This document shows, one piece after another, positions 12,753 through 22,021 of a stretch of 34,861 bases of DNA. The position numbers were made by a program, and so were the translations under genes. The DNA comes from a virus. The stretch is from positions 1-34,861 of the IMG/VR virus record IMGVR_UViG_3300020222_000094; one strand, given 5' to 3'. The notes under the pieces were generated by a model. That model did not search any database, had not been told where the DNA came from, and saw only the letters and a program-made list of their open reading frames with translations. How positions within the stretch are numbered: the stretch's first letter is position 1; every line of letters starts with the position of its first letter.

Positions 12753-12776
12753 AAAGGATTAAAGGATTAAATGATT
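12753..12776. repeat. 8-bp tandem repeat at the VR-avd junction
   Basis: Three consecutive 8-mers, AAAGGATT, AAAGGATT and AAATGATT on the plus strand, span the fibre stop and the avd upstream region. On the coding strand they read TTTAATCC-like. They replace any visible ribosome-binding site for avd and lie just past the constant 3' end of the variable repeat. Confidence 0.7.
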
Positions 12777-14458
12777 GATCGCCTTACTGCCCTAACGTAG
12801 TAGCTATCGTTCTTAACGCCGGGGTGGGAGTTCTGGTAGCCAGCGAAGCTCGTGTAGTAGTACTGGAACCAAGCGCTCGTGGTGCTGTATTCCGTACTCG
12901 ACCAATAAGCATCAGAGCCAAAGGTCATGGCCTCTGCGCCGCCAGACTGGAAAGCCGCTACGGAGGTTTGTGCAGGCGACCCAGAGGTATAGGCGACACC
13001 TTGAGGATCGGAGTTGTAATTAAGACCATGTTGTGTACCACCTGTTCCAATACTGCCTAAATTTGTGTAATTGGGCGTTGGACTGTTGGGCCTATCTGCA
13101 GTGGTGTAATTGTTACTCGTAACCGGCTTAAGGTTTCGGTAAATCAGCTCTAGCTCATCCCTTGCAGGTAGATACCAGTCAGAGTAACCGCCGATGGTTA
13201 AGCCATCGCAGTAGTGCGCCGCAGGGTAGACGGTAGAGTTTCCATCAGCGACCATAGCCGCAGTTGCTTTCAGCCCCTCAGTAAGCGTGCCAGTAGCTGC
13301 TGGAGCCGCCGTGTTAGCGTTTTTGTACTGTTTGCTTGAGTTTTCACCCGAGGATTTAGGCGCAACAATGACACGGTACTTTGCCATCACAGACCAGTCT
13401 GTAAGCGTTCCAGACCCGTTTACCGAGGTGACGTTTACAGTAAGCGAGGTTCCGGTAGAAGCCGTTACAGTACCGATCATGCGGTTGGTAGAAGGGTTGG
13501 CTCGACTTCTAACCTCAACGGCCTGACCCGCGTAAAACAATGGCGCAGCATCTGTAACCGTAAAAGTCTTAGACCCTGTTCCTATCGTTGTTGAAGTAGC
13601 AGACTGCGTGACCTGATTCCAAATAAGGCCAGTGTAGAAGCCGCCTTCAAATGAATTTCCGATGCTTGGAGTTGCCGCAGGCGTAGCAATAAAATTGTTA
13701 AACGCTGCTGCGGTATCAAACTCTGTTGGTGCGGAATACTCCGAATAGGTATCGTCAATATCACGATACCGAACCCGCCAATAATACGTTGTAGAAACTT
13801 GAAGATTTCCAGAAGGAACAACTTGAGTTACACCAATTCCCAAAACCTCACCAGAGTCGTAAACGGTAGTTCCAAAACCGGAAGAGGTACTTATCTGCCA
13901 TTGACTTGATTTTTGAGTCTTTCCATAAAGACTGTAATAAGTTGATCCAGTAAGTGTTGGCGTTTCTAAAATCCCCGTAGCTTCATCCGCAGGGGATACA
14001 TTTGTTGGAGTTAGAATTTCTGCATTACCCGCAGTCTGCCAAGACAGTGTTCCAGAGCCGTTTGTAGACAGCGCCTGACCGTTCGTACCATCCGCAGCAG
14101 GTAGTGTCCAGGTGACGTTAGCCGCGACTGTTGCGGGAGACTGGAAAGCCACATAATGCGACGAATCAGAGTCTGCAAACCGCAGATCACTTTGTGCGCG
14201 GAGAGTAACATCTGAAGACATAATCACCGCACCGCCAAAGGTCGCAGTGCTATTTATCTGCGCCGTGGTAGCGACAATCTTTGCGGAGGTAAGCGTATCT
14301 CCAGATGATCCGTCTAGGAACTCTTTTAGCTGCGCCATCTGCTCGCGGATAGCGTTGTTTACATCACTCGGGGCCATGCCCTCCGCTATGTTTATACCGC
14401 CTATGTCTGTATTGTTGCCGGCGGTCGAGCTGTACTCTGAAATCTTGTTTTTTGACAT
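12767..14458 (-). CDS. Tail fibre/receptor-binding protein, DGR target
   Basis: The 563-residue protein starts with a fibre-anchor-like segment (SEYSSTAGNNTDIGGINIAE, then NNAIREQMAQLKEF). A beta-repeat stalk follows, with FADSDSSHYVAFQSP and TWTLPAADGTNGQ. Next is a fibronectin-III-like domain (about residues 150-250, ending TYYWRVRYRD). A DUF1566/Lcl domain closes it from about residue 360, with GGYSDWYLPARDELELIYR and YWSSTEYSTTSAW. The last 38 residues include the variable repeat, in a C-type-lectin-like context as in other DGR targets. It is the presumed adhesin. It follows the last ejection protein by 11 bases. Confidence 0.9.
   Translation of the reverse strand: MSKNKISEYSSTAGNNTDIGGINIAEGMAPSDVNNAIREQMAQLKEFLDGSSGDTLTSAKIVATTAQINSTATFGGAVIMSSDVTLRAQSDLRFADSDSSHYVAFQSPATVAANVTWTLPAADGTNGQALSTNGSGTLSWQTAGNAEILTPTNVSPADEATGILETPTLTGSTYYSLYGKTQKSSQWQISTSSGFGTTVYDSGEVLGIGVTQVVPSGNLQVSTTYYWRVRYRDIDDTYSEYSAPTEFDTAAAFNNFIATPAATPSIGNSFEGGFYTGLIWNQVTQSATSTTIGTGSKTFTVTDAAPLFYAGQAVEVRSRANPSTNRMIGTVTASTGTSLTVNVTSVNGSGTLTDWSVMAKYRVIVAPKSSGENSSKQYKNANTAAPAATGTLTEGLKATAAMVADGNSTVYPAAHYCDGLTIGGYSDWYLPARDELELIYRNLKPVTSNNYTTADRPNSPTPNYTNLGSIGTGGTQHGLNYNSDPQGVAYTSGSPAQTSVAAFQSGGAEAMTFGSDAYWSSTEYSTTSAWFQYYYTSFAGYQNSHPGVKNDSYYVRAVRRSII
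12779..12886 (-). repeat. DGR variable repeat (VR)
   Basis: This segment encodes TTSAWFQYYYTSFAGYQN and onwards to YVRAVRR at the fibre C-terminus. It is 6 bases longer than the TR. The extra codons CCC and GGC lie in a run TCC CAC CCC GGC GTT opposite TR codons AAC AAC AAT. All of these keep the third base expected of AAC or AAT. The constant 3' end (12779-12800) is the likely initiation-of-mutagenic-homing site. Confidence 0.95.
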
Positions 14459-14469
14459 TTATTGCTCCG

Positions 14470-16107
14470 TTAGTCTAAAAGTGATGGTGCAACAATCGGC
14501 GCAGTAGACCTTAAACCTGGGCCTAATTGACTTAATGATCTTATGGTAGCAAGACCTGGCCTTGAATACATGGCGGCAAGACCACCGCCAGCCGCAAGTG
14601 CAGGCGCAATATAACCAGAAGAAACACCGGCAGCCCCCAACCCTGTAGCAGCCAACCCACTACCAGCCAGTTGGGTCATCATTCGTGGTGTTGTTCCTGA
14701 CTCTGGAACGGTTGTTCCTAAAACACCTCTTGCAGCTTCTGCGGTTTCTTGCATCCTTGCCTGCCCTCTAGCAAAAGCACCTTTACGCTTAGTGGCATCT
14801 AAAGATTTCACCGCAGCCATCAACTGCTCTGGTGTAAATATCTGGTCTGGCCTTGTTGACCTTGCCGCAGCTTCTTGAATCCTTAAAAAATCTGCATAAG
14901 CCGCGTTTGTAGCTTTTATTTTTCCCGTTGGGTCTTGATTGGCTATTTTGTCTCGCAGCAAAGTTTGAATGTCTTTTAGAGCATTAGAAATTGACCTATC
15001 TTCTGGGCCACCTTTCCCATAACTAGAAATTAAAGTGCCAAGTTTTTCGTCAATTCGTTTTGCTGTGGTTCCAGGCAATAGCTTTCCTTCTGGAATCCAT
15101 TTGGTAACATTTTTTTCTACTAGGCTTGAAAGTTTTGCAAAATCATCTGGGCTTACAAGATCATCAGCATAACTGTTTACAGTTGTCGAAATGTCGTCAT
15201 AAAAATCTTTTGTCGGAGTGATTCGCATTTTTGACAGCGTTTCTTTGTATGACTTCCCAAGCTCTTTGTATGCCGTGTTTAGTGCCTGCCTTGTTTGCAT
15301 AGTCGCAGGAATCTTTAGTTCAGGATTTACCTGATCTATAACTCGCTGAATCATCCCGCGATTAAACTCTTGAAACGCACGAATCTCTGCTTGTTTTATA
15401 AACTCTCCAGCAACAGGAACGCTCTTTAAGGCTTCCTCTGTGCTTTTGAACGCGCCGCCAAGCTGCTGTCCAGGGGTAAACTGCTGAACATCAATTCCCT
15501 GTCTTTGCAAAACACTTAGCTCTGGCCTAGACGAAGGCGTAGCAAGTCGCGCAAGGGGTGCAGCCGCAATGTCTACAACTGGGCCTAGAACTGCTCCTAA
15601 TCCAGCTTTCTGTGCTTGTTCTGTTAGAACATCTTCGCCAACAGCAGGAGAAAGCAAAGGCGCACCAACGCCCCCAGTCACTGCCGCCTGCGTAGCACGA
15701 TACCCACCAATTTTCGGAATGAGAGATGCTGCGCGTGGTACTTGTTGGGCTAATACGCTTGTCGCAGGGCTTAAGATATTTCCTGCAAGCCTAGTAAGTG
15801 CGCCGCCTGGTGCTTCTTGTGATCTTTGCTCTCTAGCCGCAACAGCCTCTCTTACGCTTTGCCTACCCAATCCCGTAGCCTCAGAGACCAACTGCCCGAC
15901 TGCTAACGCTGGGTCTACAAACATTCCTTCTGCAATTTCTTGCGAAAACGGCTCAAGCCTAAATTGTCGCGCTAACTGTTGCGTAAAAGAGGGTTGTTGT
16001 CTTTCACTGTACAACCGAGCCGCAGCAGCATTTATCTCCTGCTCAGACATAGAGGCAGGAAAAGCGACCTGCCCCACCCCTGGGATTTCTACAATAACGT
16101 CATCCAT
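14470..16107 (-). CDS. Putative ejection/internal virion protein, 545 aa
   Basis: The N-terminus VIVEIPGVGQVAFPASMSEQ followed by EINAAAARLY is a pattern seen at the start of many phage internal virion proteins. The body is Ala-rich and helical, with membrane-active-looking Ala/Gly segments near residues 125-190 and at the C-terminus. It overlaps its upstream neighbour by one base (TAATG). Location between the nozzle/tail genes and the fibre, and composition, suggest a protein ejected with DNA. No enzymatic motif is seen. Confidence 0.55.
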   Translation of the reverse strand: MDDVIVEIPGVGQVAFPASMSEQEINAAAARLYSERQQPSFTQQLARQFRLEPFSQEIAEGMFVDPALAVGQLVSEATGLGRQSVREAVAAREQRSQEAPGGALTRLAGNILSPATSVLAQQVPRAASLIPKIGGYRATQAAVTGGVGAPLLSPAVGEDVLTEQAQKAGLGAVLGPVVDIAAAPLARLATPSSRPELSVLQRQGIDVQQFTPGQQLGGAFKSTEEALKSVPVAGEFIKQAEIRAFQEFNRGMIQRVIDQVNPELKIPATMQTRQALNTAYKELGKSYKETLSKMRITPTKDFYDDISTTVNSYADDLVSPDDFAKLSSLVEKNVTKWIPEGKLLPGTTAKRIDEKLGTLISSYGKGGPEDRSISNALKDIQTLLRDKIANQDPTGKIKATNAAYADFLRIQEAAARSTRPDQIFTPEQLMAAVKSLDATKRKGAFARGQARMQETAEAARGVLGTTVPESGTTPRMMTQLAGSGLAATGLGAAGVSSGYIAPALAAGGGLAAMYSRPGLATIRSLSQLGPGLRSTAPIVAPSLLD

Positions 16108-17270
16108 TATTCGACTCGTCCTGTAGCTGGGTTGTATCGTTTTACTCCAGTTCTTGCTGGCTGCGCGGCCCCACCGCCCTCCATAGCGTTCTCAAAGTCG
16201 CGCACAGTTGGCATCTTGCCTTGGAACCCGACTAGCGTTCCATTCTGGTTAAAGTAGTCTGCCATTGCCTGCTTTTGTTCTGCTGCGGTTTCCATCTGCT
16301 TAAGCAGCTTGCGAACACGCCTTGCATTTTCCTCTGGAGGAAGTCTTGTGTTAAACGCCCTAGAAATAAGACGCTCACCCTCTTTCTCTGTGAACTGTGC
16401 GCCAAGGATAACTCGCAGGTTTCTTTGCACAACCTCTTCTACCGCTTCTCTTGCGCCCACGGCTTTAGGATTGGTAAGAGCCAGTAAAAGGTCTGGCTGA
16501 ATCGCGGTGCGAATACCAGTTATCGGTTCTCCGGCCTCTAGTGCTGCAATTACAGGTTTTAACTGTGCAATCTGCGACACCATATCTTGACCGCCGCCAG
16601 ATTCCCATTGGAAAATGTCTTCCGCAGCTTTTTCGTCACGCTTTTTCTGCCCTGGAGTTAAATCCCTGCCAGGACCAGCCGTTGCAGTTGCTGTGACCTG
16701 AGTTCTACCTGCTCGCTTTAGCATTACTTGGTAGTCTGTAAAAGACCCCGTAAATGGTCTTATTGGGTCTTTTGTGGCGAGTAAATAGTCTTGATAAACT
16801 TGGCTTTGAGCGACCTCTGGGGGAACTGCCGCAATTTCTGACGTTCCCTTGAATCGCCTTTGTCCTGGGGCAAGTGTGTACGCCTCTTCTTGCGGGAACA
16901 GCACACTTTCCGCAGACCCAGGGAAAGCCTCCACCCTTAACTGCTCCTCTAGTGATCTGCCCCGCATAATGTTTTGCAGTGCGGTCTGCTGCCTCTGCTT
17001 TGCTTGCTGCTCTGCAACCATCTGCTCGGCCTGTTTGCGTCTGAGAAGGTTTTGCAGCACTTCGTCCATACTAGCCTGCTGTCCCGCACCATACGCAGGA
17101 AGGGCCTGTGCGATCCCCGCAAGGGTTCCCCGCCTCGGGCCTTGTCTGGGGGCGCCTGCCTGTATCAGAGCCTGTCCTAGAGACCCTAGACCAGCCATTG
17201 CGGACTGTTGCCGATACTGTGCTATTTGTTCTGGAGTTAAGCCTAAAAGTCCTAAGATTTCTTCGTTCAT
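16107..17270 (-). CDS. Putative ejection/internal virion protein, 387 aa
   Basis: The protein is helical, Gln/Ala/Arg-rich, with a coiled-coil-like stretch (RRKQAEQMVAEQQAKQRQQ) around residues 77-95 and a C-terminal helical domain. No domain is recognised. It lies in a block of four Ala/Gly-rich genes that occupy the place of ejection proteins in short-tailed phages. Assignment is by context. Confidence 0.5.
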   Translation of the reverse strand: MNEEILGLLGLTPEQIAQYRQQSAMAGLGSLGQALIQAGAPRQGPRRGTLAGIAQALPAYGAGQQASMDEVLQNLLRRKQAEQMVAEQQAKQRQQTALQNIMRGRSLEEQLRVEAFPGSAESVLFPQEEAYTLAPGQRRFKGTSEIAAVPPEVAQSQVYQDYLLATKDPIRPFTGSFTDYQVMLKRAGRTQVTATATAGPGRDLTPGQKKRDEKAAEDIFQWESGGGQDMVSQIAQLKPVIAALEAGEPITGIRTAIQPDLLLALTNPKAVGAREAVEEVVQRNLRVILGAQFTEKEGERLISRAFNTRLPPEENARRVRKLLKQMETAAEQKQAMADYFNQNGTLVGFQGKMPTVRDFENAMEGGGAAQPARTGVKRYNPATGRVE

Positions 17271-17272
17271 AG

Positions 17273-18373
17273 TTACCCCAGCAAAGATGGTCGTCTGTAT
17301 AGTTCCGCGATTGGTAGTAAGCCAACCGGCAGATTAAGTGGATTGTAAAGTGTGGATAAATCTACACCCCTAGCAGGCGCACTAGCACCGGCCTGTGGTT
17401 GAAATGGCATACTTGCTGCCGCAGTCTGTGGGCCAAACAAATTGGCAACTCGGCTTGCTGTTTTTGCGGCATCTAACAGTGAAGTTCCAGCGCCAGTCCC
17501 AGATAACAACCCAGGAAGTGCTGCTTGGAAAGACCCTGGAGCCGCAGTAAATGGCGCAGTGGTCGCCGCAGTCTGTACGCCTAATTCTGGTAATGCAGCC
17601 TGCAAAGAACCAGGCGCTACAGAGTAATTAGCAAGAGAAGCCGCTTCTGGTGCGGAAGAAGCAAGCAGCCCAGCGCCGGCAGCACCAGCCCCAACAGTAG
17701 GCGCAATTGGCGTTACCGTTCCAGCCCATCCCGCTACAGGGTATACAGTAGATACCCCAGCCGTACCACCTACAGCAGCGCCCGTACCAGCGCCAGTTCC
17801 AGCAGCAGTTCCAGCAGCAGCACCAGATCCCAGGCTTCCAAGAACGTATTGCCCACCAAAATATAGTGCCGCTACTGCCAGCGCAGCCTTAATCGGGTTC
17901 TTGTACCACTTCTTTTCGGGTTCTTTGTAAAACGCATTAGGCTGAACATTTACCCCTAAAACAGTATTGTCAGGCTGAAGATTAGTCCCGAACCTTTGGT
18001 TGTAATCCTGTATCTCTGCAAGATAAGCCTGGTCTAACGCTTCCTTTTGCGCTTTAGCATCCGCGTCTGCGTTCCAAGGTCTGTCTAGCAACTCAGAACC
18101 AAACTGCTCTTTGTAAAGGTTGCTCCACGCAGAGTAAACATCCGTCCATTCCGGTGGAGGGTTCTCCTTTATTATCTTGCCCTCTGGGGTATCGCCATAC
18201 AAAGAATCCCACTCTTGCTGAAGTCTGAGTGTGGTTTCCTCTAACTCTTTTGCCTGACGGTCTACATCCTCCTTAGAAGCTGTAGCCGTGTTTAGATACG
18301 AGCCAAACACATTTTTGTGCTGCTCGTTCCAGTTGGCAAAAACTGAGTTAAATGTAGGACGGAGAGGGGTCAT
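17273..18373 (-). CDS. Putative ejection protein with Gly/Ala-rich membrane segment, 366 aa
   Basis: An N-terminal acidic helical part (NWNEQHKNVFGSYLN) leads to a hydrophobic helix at about residues 165-182 (IKAALAVAALYFGGQYVLG). A low-complexity Gly/Ala/Thr run (AAAGTAAGTGAGTGAAVGG) follows. The second half has spaced APGSLQAALPEL / APGSFQAALPGL repeats. It overlaps the upstream gene by four bases. Such a segment could insert into the host membrane during DNA entry; that is inference. Confidence 0.5.
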   Translation of the reverse strand: MTPLRPTFNSVFANWNEQHKNVFGSYLNTATASKEDVDRQAKELEETTLRLQQEWDSLYGDTPEGKIIKENPPPEWTDVYSAWSNLYKEQFGSELLDRPWNADADAKAQKEALDQAYLAEIQDYNQRFGTNLQPDNTVLGVNVQPNAFYKEPEKKWYKNPIKAALAVAALYFGGQYVLGSLGSGAAAGTAAGTGAGTGAAVGGTAGVSTVYPVAGWAGTVTPIAPTVGAGAAGAGLLASSAPEAASLANYSVAPGSLQAALPELGVQTAATTAPFTAAPGSFQAALPGLLSGTGAGTSLLDAAKTASRVANLFGPQTAAASMPFQPQAGASAPARGVDLSTLYNPLNLPVGLLPIAELYRRPSLLG

Positions 18374-19794
18374 GGAATAATCCCAGAGATAAACTCATAA
18401 CCTTTTTTTGCCCCCTCCACCGCAGAAGGAACACCACTGAGGAACGATAAGGCGGTTCCTATGTTTTGTAGCGATCTGTTAGAGGTGACCTCTGGAGCCG
18501 CGCCCCTAGAAGATAACGGAGACCCGTAAATAGAACCCAAGAACCCTGATAGCTGCTCGTATGGTTGTCTCTGCCCAAACTCGAACCTCTGCATGGATTC
18601 CGCGAGCGGTTGTGCAGAGATAGCCTCTCGCATACCGCCAACCCTTGCCAAAGTCTCGCTAGGCGCAAGGAACCCCTGATAAAGACTAGGCAGTGTCCTA
18701 GCGTAAGTACCGACATCGCGCTTAGCAGCCTCTTGGAAGCCGCGCTCTCTTGCGTAGTCCTGTGCTGTGATCGTAGCCGATACATCCCCTAAAGCTCGCG
18801 TATAGCCCTCTGTAGCCCTTTCCTGCGCCCTTTGCATTGCTCCTGATCCATAACGACCAGCCGCAGAGTATTGCGAGGAAATCCCTGGGAGAACCTGCTC
18901 ACCAAACTGTTGGGTAAGCGGACGGGTTGCCGCGCTTATCATCGCGTCACGGTATGGGCTACCAGACAAGAAATCACCTTTTGCGGTTTTTTCTAAGCCA
19001 CGCAGCCCTGTCATAAATGCACCACCGGCCTCTTCGAGGAACGGGGTCGCCCCTCTAGCATACTTAGTGAGGTTTGAAAGCGCCTCTAAAGTCTCTGCAG
19101 AAGGAGGTACATAAGTTCTTTCTGGGAAAAACTCTGGCCCTGGGCCTAAGAACAAACTCCGCGCTCTGCCCAGTGCTTCTTCGAGATAAGGCGCAATAAT
19201 TGGGTCTATGTTAGAGGTTCCTTGTCCAGCAGGTAGTGGGCCACCAGTGGGAGCCGTATAAGCACCGCCAGACATTCCCGCAAGCTGTTGTTGAGTAAGC
19301 CCTGACAAAGCAGGAACCCTAGAGATTTCAGCAAGGGTAATCCCCAGCTTCCGCAGTTCGCTACCGGCCTGCTCTGTAGAAAGTCCCGCAGATGTCGCCG
19401 CTTTTAGAAAGTTCTCAATTGACTGAATACGATTATCACCCGTAGACAACGCAACAGCACTTCTTGCCGCAGCTAGTGGGTTTGTAGCACTAGGTGCTGG
19501 TGCAGCAGGAGCAGGAGCAGCAGCAGGAGCAGCAGCAGGAGGAGCAGGGGCGGGTGCAGGGGCAGGTGCAGGAGTAGTTCCAGTTAAAAATGACGGAGCC
19601 TGGGCAAGTTCTACAACATTTGCCCCACTCATTTGGAAACCCGAAGGAAGCCCTAAACCAGCAGCATTGGCGTTCACATAAGCCGCGATAGTATCTGGCG
19701 AGGCTCCTGCGCTTATCCCATATCTTGCGGCCTCCTCAAACCTTCCAGAAGCAACTAGGTTTATGAAGTCGTTTAACTGTTGTTCGGTTACCAT
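18370..19794 (-). CDS. Putative ejection/internal virion protein with Pro-Ala linker, 474 aa
   Basis: An N-terminal helical domain (about residues 1-70) is joined by a Pro/Ala linker (TTPAPAPAPAPAPPAAAP, residues about 74-105) to a long helical region with ARG/QER-rich segments. The linker is encoded by a GCA/GCT/CCT-rich repeat at about 19,500-19,580. It follows the jelly-roll-like protein by two bases and is coupled to the next ejection-type gene. No catalytic motif is seen. Confidence 0.5.
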   Translation of the reverse strand: MVTEQQLNDFINLVASGRFEEAARYGISAGASPDTIAAYVNANAAGLGLPSGFQMSGANVVELAQAPSFLTGTTPAPAPAPAPAPPAAAPAAAPAPAAPAPSATNPLAAARSAVALSTGDNRIQSIENFLKAATSAGLSTEQAGSELRKLGITLAEISRVPALSGLTQQQLAGMSGGAYTAPTGGPLPAGQGTSNIDPIIAPYLEEALGRARSLFLGPGPEFFPERTYVPPSAETLEALSNLTKYARGATPFLEEAGGAFMTGLRGLEKTAKGDFLSGSPYRDAMISAATRPLTQQFGEQVLPGISSQYSAAGRYGSGAMQRAQERATEGYTRALGDVSATITAQDYARERGFQEAAKRDVGTYARTLPSLYQGFLAPSETLARVGGMREAISAQPLAESMQRFEFGQRQPYEQLSGFLGSIYGSPLSSRGAAPEVTSNRSLQNIGTALSFLSGVPSAVEGAKKGYEFISGIIP

Positions 19795-19796
19795 AA

Positions 19797-20597
19797 TTAC
19801 CCCACCAAAATATAAGCGTAAGTTTTGTTTGCGGTGTTATTGCTGAAGTGCGAAATAACCGCGCTACCTTTTGTCTGCGAACTGACATACACATTACTAT
19901 AAGCATACGGCGCTATAAACTGCACCGTTATAAAACACGTTGGCGTTTCCGGTATCGCAGGAGTTACCCCAGCAGAAGCAGACACCGCAGGGAAATGCTC
20001 GAAAGAAACATCTGTGCTTGTTGGCCTCCAGGCGATCTGGATATAGTCGTCAGAATCCACATCAAAAAACACCATCGTAGCCGCAATAAGCTGAGACGGT
20101 TGCCCACTAGACTTTCTGGGCTTGATGCCAAACTTACTGTTTGACTTGTTTATATTAGAACCGTTCTTCTTAAACCAAATGTCAATACTATGCACATCGT
20201 TTGCAGTGTTGACCACTTGGATCGAGAACTGAATCGCATACTTTCCAGGGTTGCGGAAATTTATCTTGCTTCCGTCTGTAAGATAAACCCCATTGCTTAA
20301 GTCTGTGGTATCTAAACCCAGAATACTCTCTAAGCCAATCGTGGTCGCCGCCTGATCGTTGTAGTCCGAGAACTGTGCATAAGGCGCTGAGTCATCCTCT
20401 GCAGCATCCGAGAACGGAATCAGCACGATCTTAGTATCTACAGAGATACGCTCGTCAAACAATGTTGTACTTGTAACATTTCCGGTATCAAACGTGACCA
20501 AGCCGGTATTGTTGGTTTTTCCATCCAGCACCAGATTTAGAATCTCCGCAACTGCTCGCGGATCACCACCAAACGGAGGCAGTTTGCGAAACTGCAT
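19797..20597 (-). CDS. Virion protein with C1q-like beta fold, 266 aa
   Basis: The central and C-terminal parts are beta-rich, and PGKYAIQFSIQVVN followed by IDIWFKKNGSNI resembles C1q/TNF-like jelly rolls found in phage tail and decoration proteins. The N-terminus FRKLPPFGGDPRAVAEILN could anchor it. It lies next to the nozzle gene. A tail accessory or decoration role is likely. Confidence 0.5.
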   Translation of the reverse strand: MQFRKLPPFGGDPRAVAEILNLVLDGKTNNTGLVTFDTGNVTSTTLFDERISVDTKIVLIPFSDAAEDDSAPYAQFSDYNDQAATTIGLESILGLDTTDLSNGVYLTDGSKINFRNPGKYAIQFSIQVVNTANDVHSIDIWFKKNGSNINKSNSKFGIKPRKSSGQPSQLIAATMVFFDVDSDDYIQIAWRPTSTDVSFEHFPAVSASAGVTPAIPETPTCFITVQFIAPYAYSNVYVSSQTKGSAVISHFSNNTANKTYAYILVG

Positions 20598-22021
20598 TAG
20601 CGCATCCCCGCAGACTGTATATCCACCTCAACACCGATTGCCGTAGTCCAGTCACCGTTAGGCTCTGTCTGCAACCTGTGATACCTGCCCAAAGACCGCA
20701 AGCCCACTCGGTTCTCAGAATCCGCAGCTACTAGAGAGCCAAAGTTTACTTCCGCAGCTAAGTTCATACGGGAAGCCACCGCAACACTCGCAAGTCCGTT
20801 ATCCACAATTGGCCTAGCAAGAGTCACCATGCTCATATTCTGCTCTGTAGATATGTCACCAGTGGTAATCCTTGCTACCTTGTTAGGGCCAGAGAACGAA
20901 ATAATCTTGCCGTTCTTTACCCCACCTAAGAACATCTTCCCACCTAGCCATACCCGCGCGTCTAGGGAGGTCTGTAAGTCATCTAACGATGCTGAGAACT
21001 GATTTAACTGCTCTTGTGTTACACCAGGCGCAGCAATGTTAGAAATAGCGTCTACGGTTGTCTCCGCAAAACTCCACTTCTTTGTCAGCCAATGGTAAAT
21101 AATTAGCCTGTAGGTGTTGTCTATGCTCGGATAACCCCAAATCACCAAAGATCTAAACGGGTCTATAGAGGCAGACATCTCCTCAATTACCGACTCCTCT
21201 AAAGTGGAGAAAAAATGTCGGTTTATTTTTTCCGCACCGATAGGCTCTAATCTTTGCCCATCGCACGACCAGAAACCATCGTCCGCAAGGAAGTAAGTTA
21301 TCCCCTGCCACTGAACCACAGAGTTGCTTTCAAAACAGCCTATATTGCTGGCGATCTTGTCAAACTGGAATACAAAAGGACTTCCCGCGTAAGACATCCG
21401 CACAATAGCTTTTTCTAACAGCACTAAGCCAAACTCGCCACCAGTCAACCCAACAACTCTGCCACCATCAGGGACGACCTGCGTGTCTGATTGTGTAACC
21501 GCAGACTCTAACCACGTCTGTGGGTTGTTTATTCCAGACCACTGCACACCATTTGACTCTGTGCTGGTATTTCCCACTACAACAAAATCCCGAACCACCG
21601 TAAGCAGCTTTGCGGTAGGCGCAGAAGCGTCTAAGTCTTCAAAGGTTGTTGTAGTCGCTAAGTCTACATATTGCAACTTGTTTAGCCCGTTAGCCGCAAT
21701 TAGGAAATTACCAAACTGGGTAAAACGCCACTTTTCCGTCTGCGAATATGTAGCACCAGCATTTTCTAGGTTGTTGTTTGCAGAGTTAAACAAGAACAGT
21801 TTTGTCTCGCCACCCGCATATAACCGAATGTTCCCGCTAGGGTCTACTGCCTGCACCGCATTGTTTAACTGCTCTGGCGCAGCGTTAGAATAGTCCTCTT
21901 CTTCTGGAAATGGCCCATACCCTACAGCTTTGGGAAATACATTGCGAGCGTTAGAAAGAGCGCCTACTACCCCAGGCTGGTCTGGTAGCCACTCCGAAAA
22001 CTCAACTTTTGTTATTGCCAT
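20597..22021 (-). CDS. Tail nozzle / P22 gp10-like stabilisation protein
   Basis: The 474-residue protein has the start pattern of gp10-like proteins, EWLPDQPGVVGALSNARNVFP. Repeated beta blades follow (LYAGGETKLFLF, RFTQFGNFLIAANG, KLLTVVRDFVVVGN, ITYFLADDGFWSCDG), as in a propeller. In P22 and SU10 such proteins plug and extend the portal-adaptor channel. Its order after adaptor and before ejection genes fits. It overlaps the upstream gene by ten bases. Confidence 0.75.
   Translation of the reverse strand: MAITKVEFSEWLPDQPGVVGALSNARNVFPKAVGYGPFPEEEDYSNAAPEQLNNAVQAVDPSGNIRLYAGGETKLFLFNSANNNLENAGATYSQTEKWRFTQFGNFLIAANGLNKLQYVDLATTTTFEDLDASAPTAKLLTVVRDFVVVGNTSTESNGVQWSGINNPQTWLESAVTQSDTQVVPDGGRVVGLTGGEFGLVLLEKAIVRMSYAGSPFVFQFDKIASNIGCFESNSVVQWQGITYFLADDGFWSCDGQRLEPIGAEKINRHFFSTLEESVIEEMSASIDPFRSLVIWGYPSIDNTYRLIIYHWLTKKWSFAETTVDAISNIAAPGVTQEQLNQFSASLDDLQTSLDARVWLGGKMFLGGVKNGKIISFSGPNKVARITTGDISTEQNMSMVTLARPIVDNGLASVAVASRMNLAAEVNFGSLVAADSENRVGLRSLGRYHRLQTEPNGDWTTAIGVEVDIQSAGMR

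Noticed and set aside
15569-16126. 185-residue rightward frame
   Set aside because: Antisense to an ejection-protein gene; Cys/Ser/Ala-rich composition typical of a shadow frame.
16849-17337. 162-residue rightward Cys-rich frame
   Set aside because: Many Cys arise from reverse reading of Gln/Ala codons of the leftward gene; no ordered metal motif.
19500-19580. Possible CRISPR-like or regulatory repeat
   Set aside because: It is a short in-frame Ala/Pro codon repeat encoding a linker in a virion protein.
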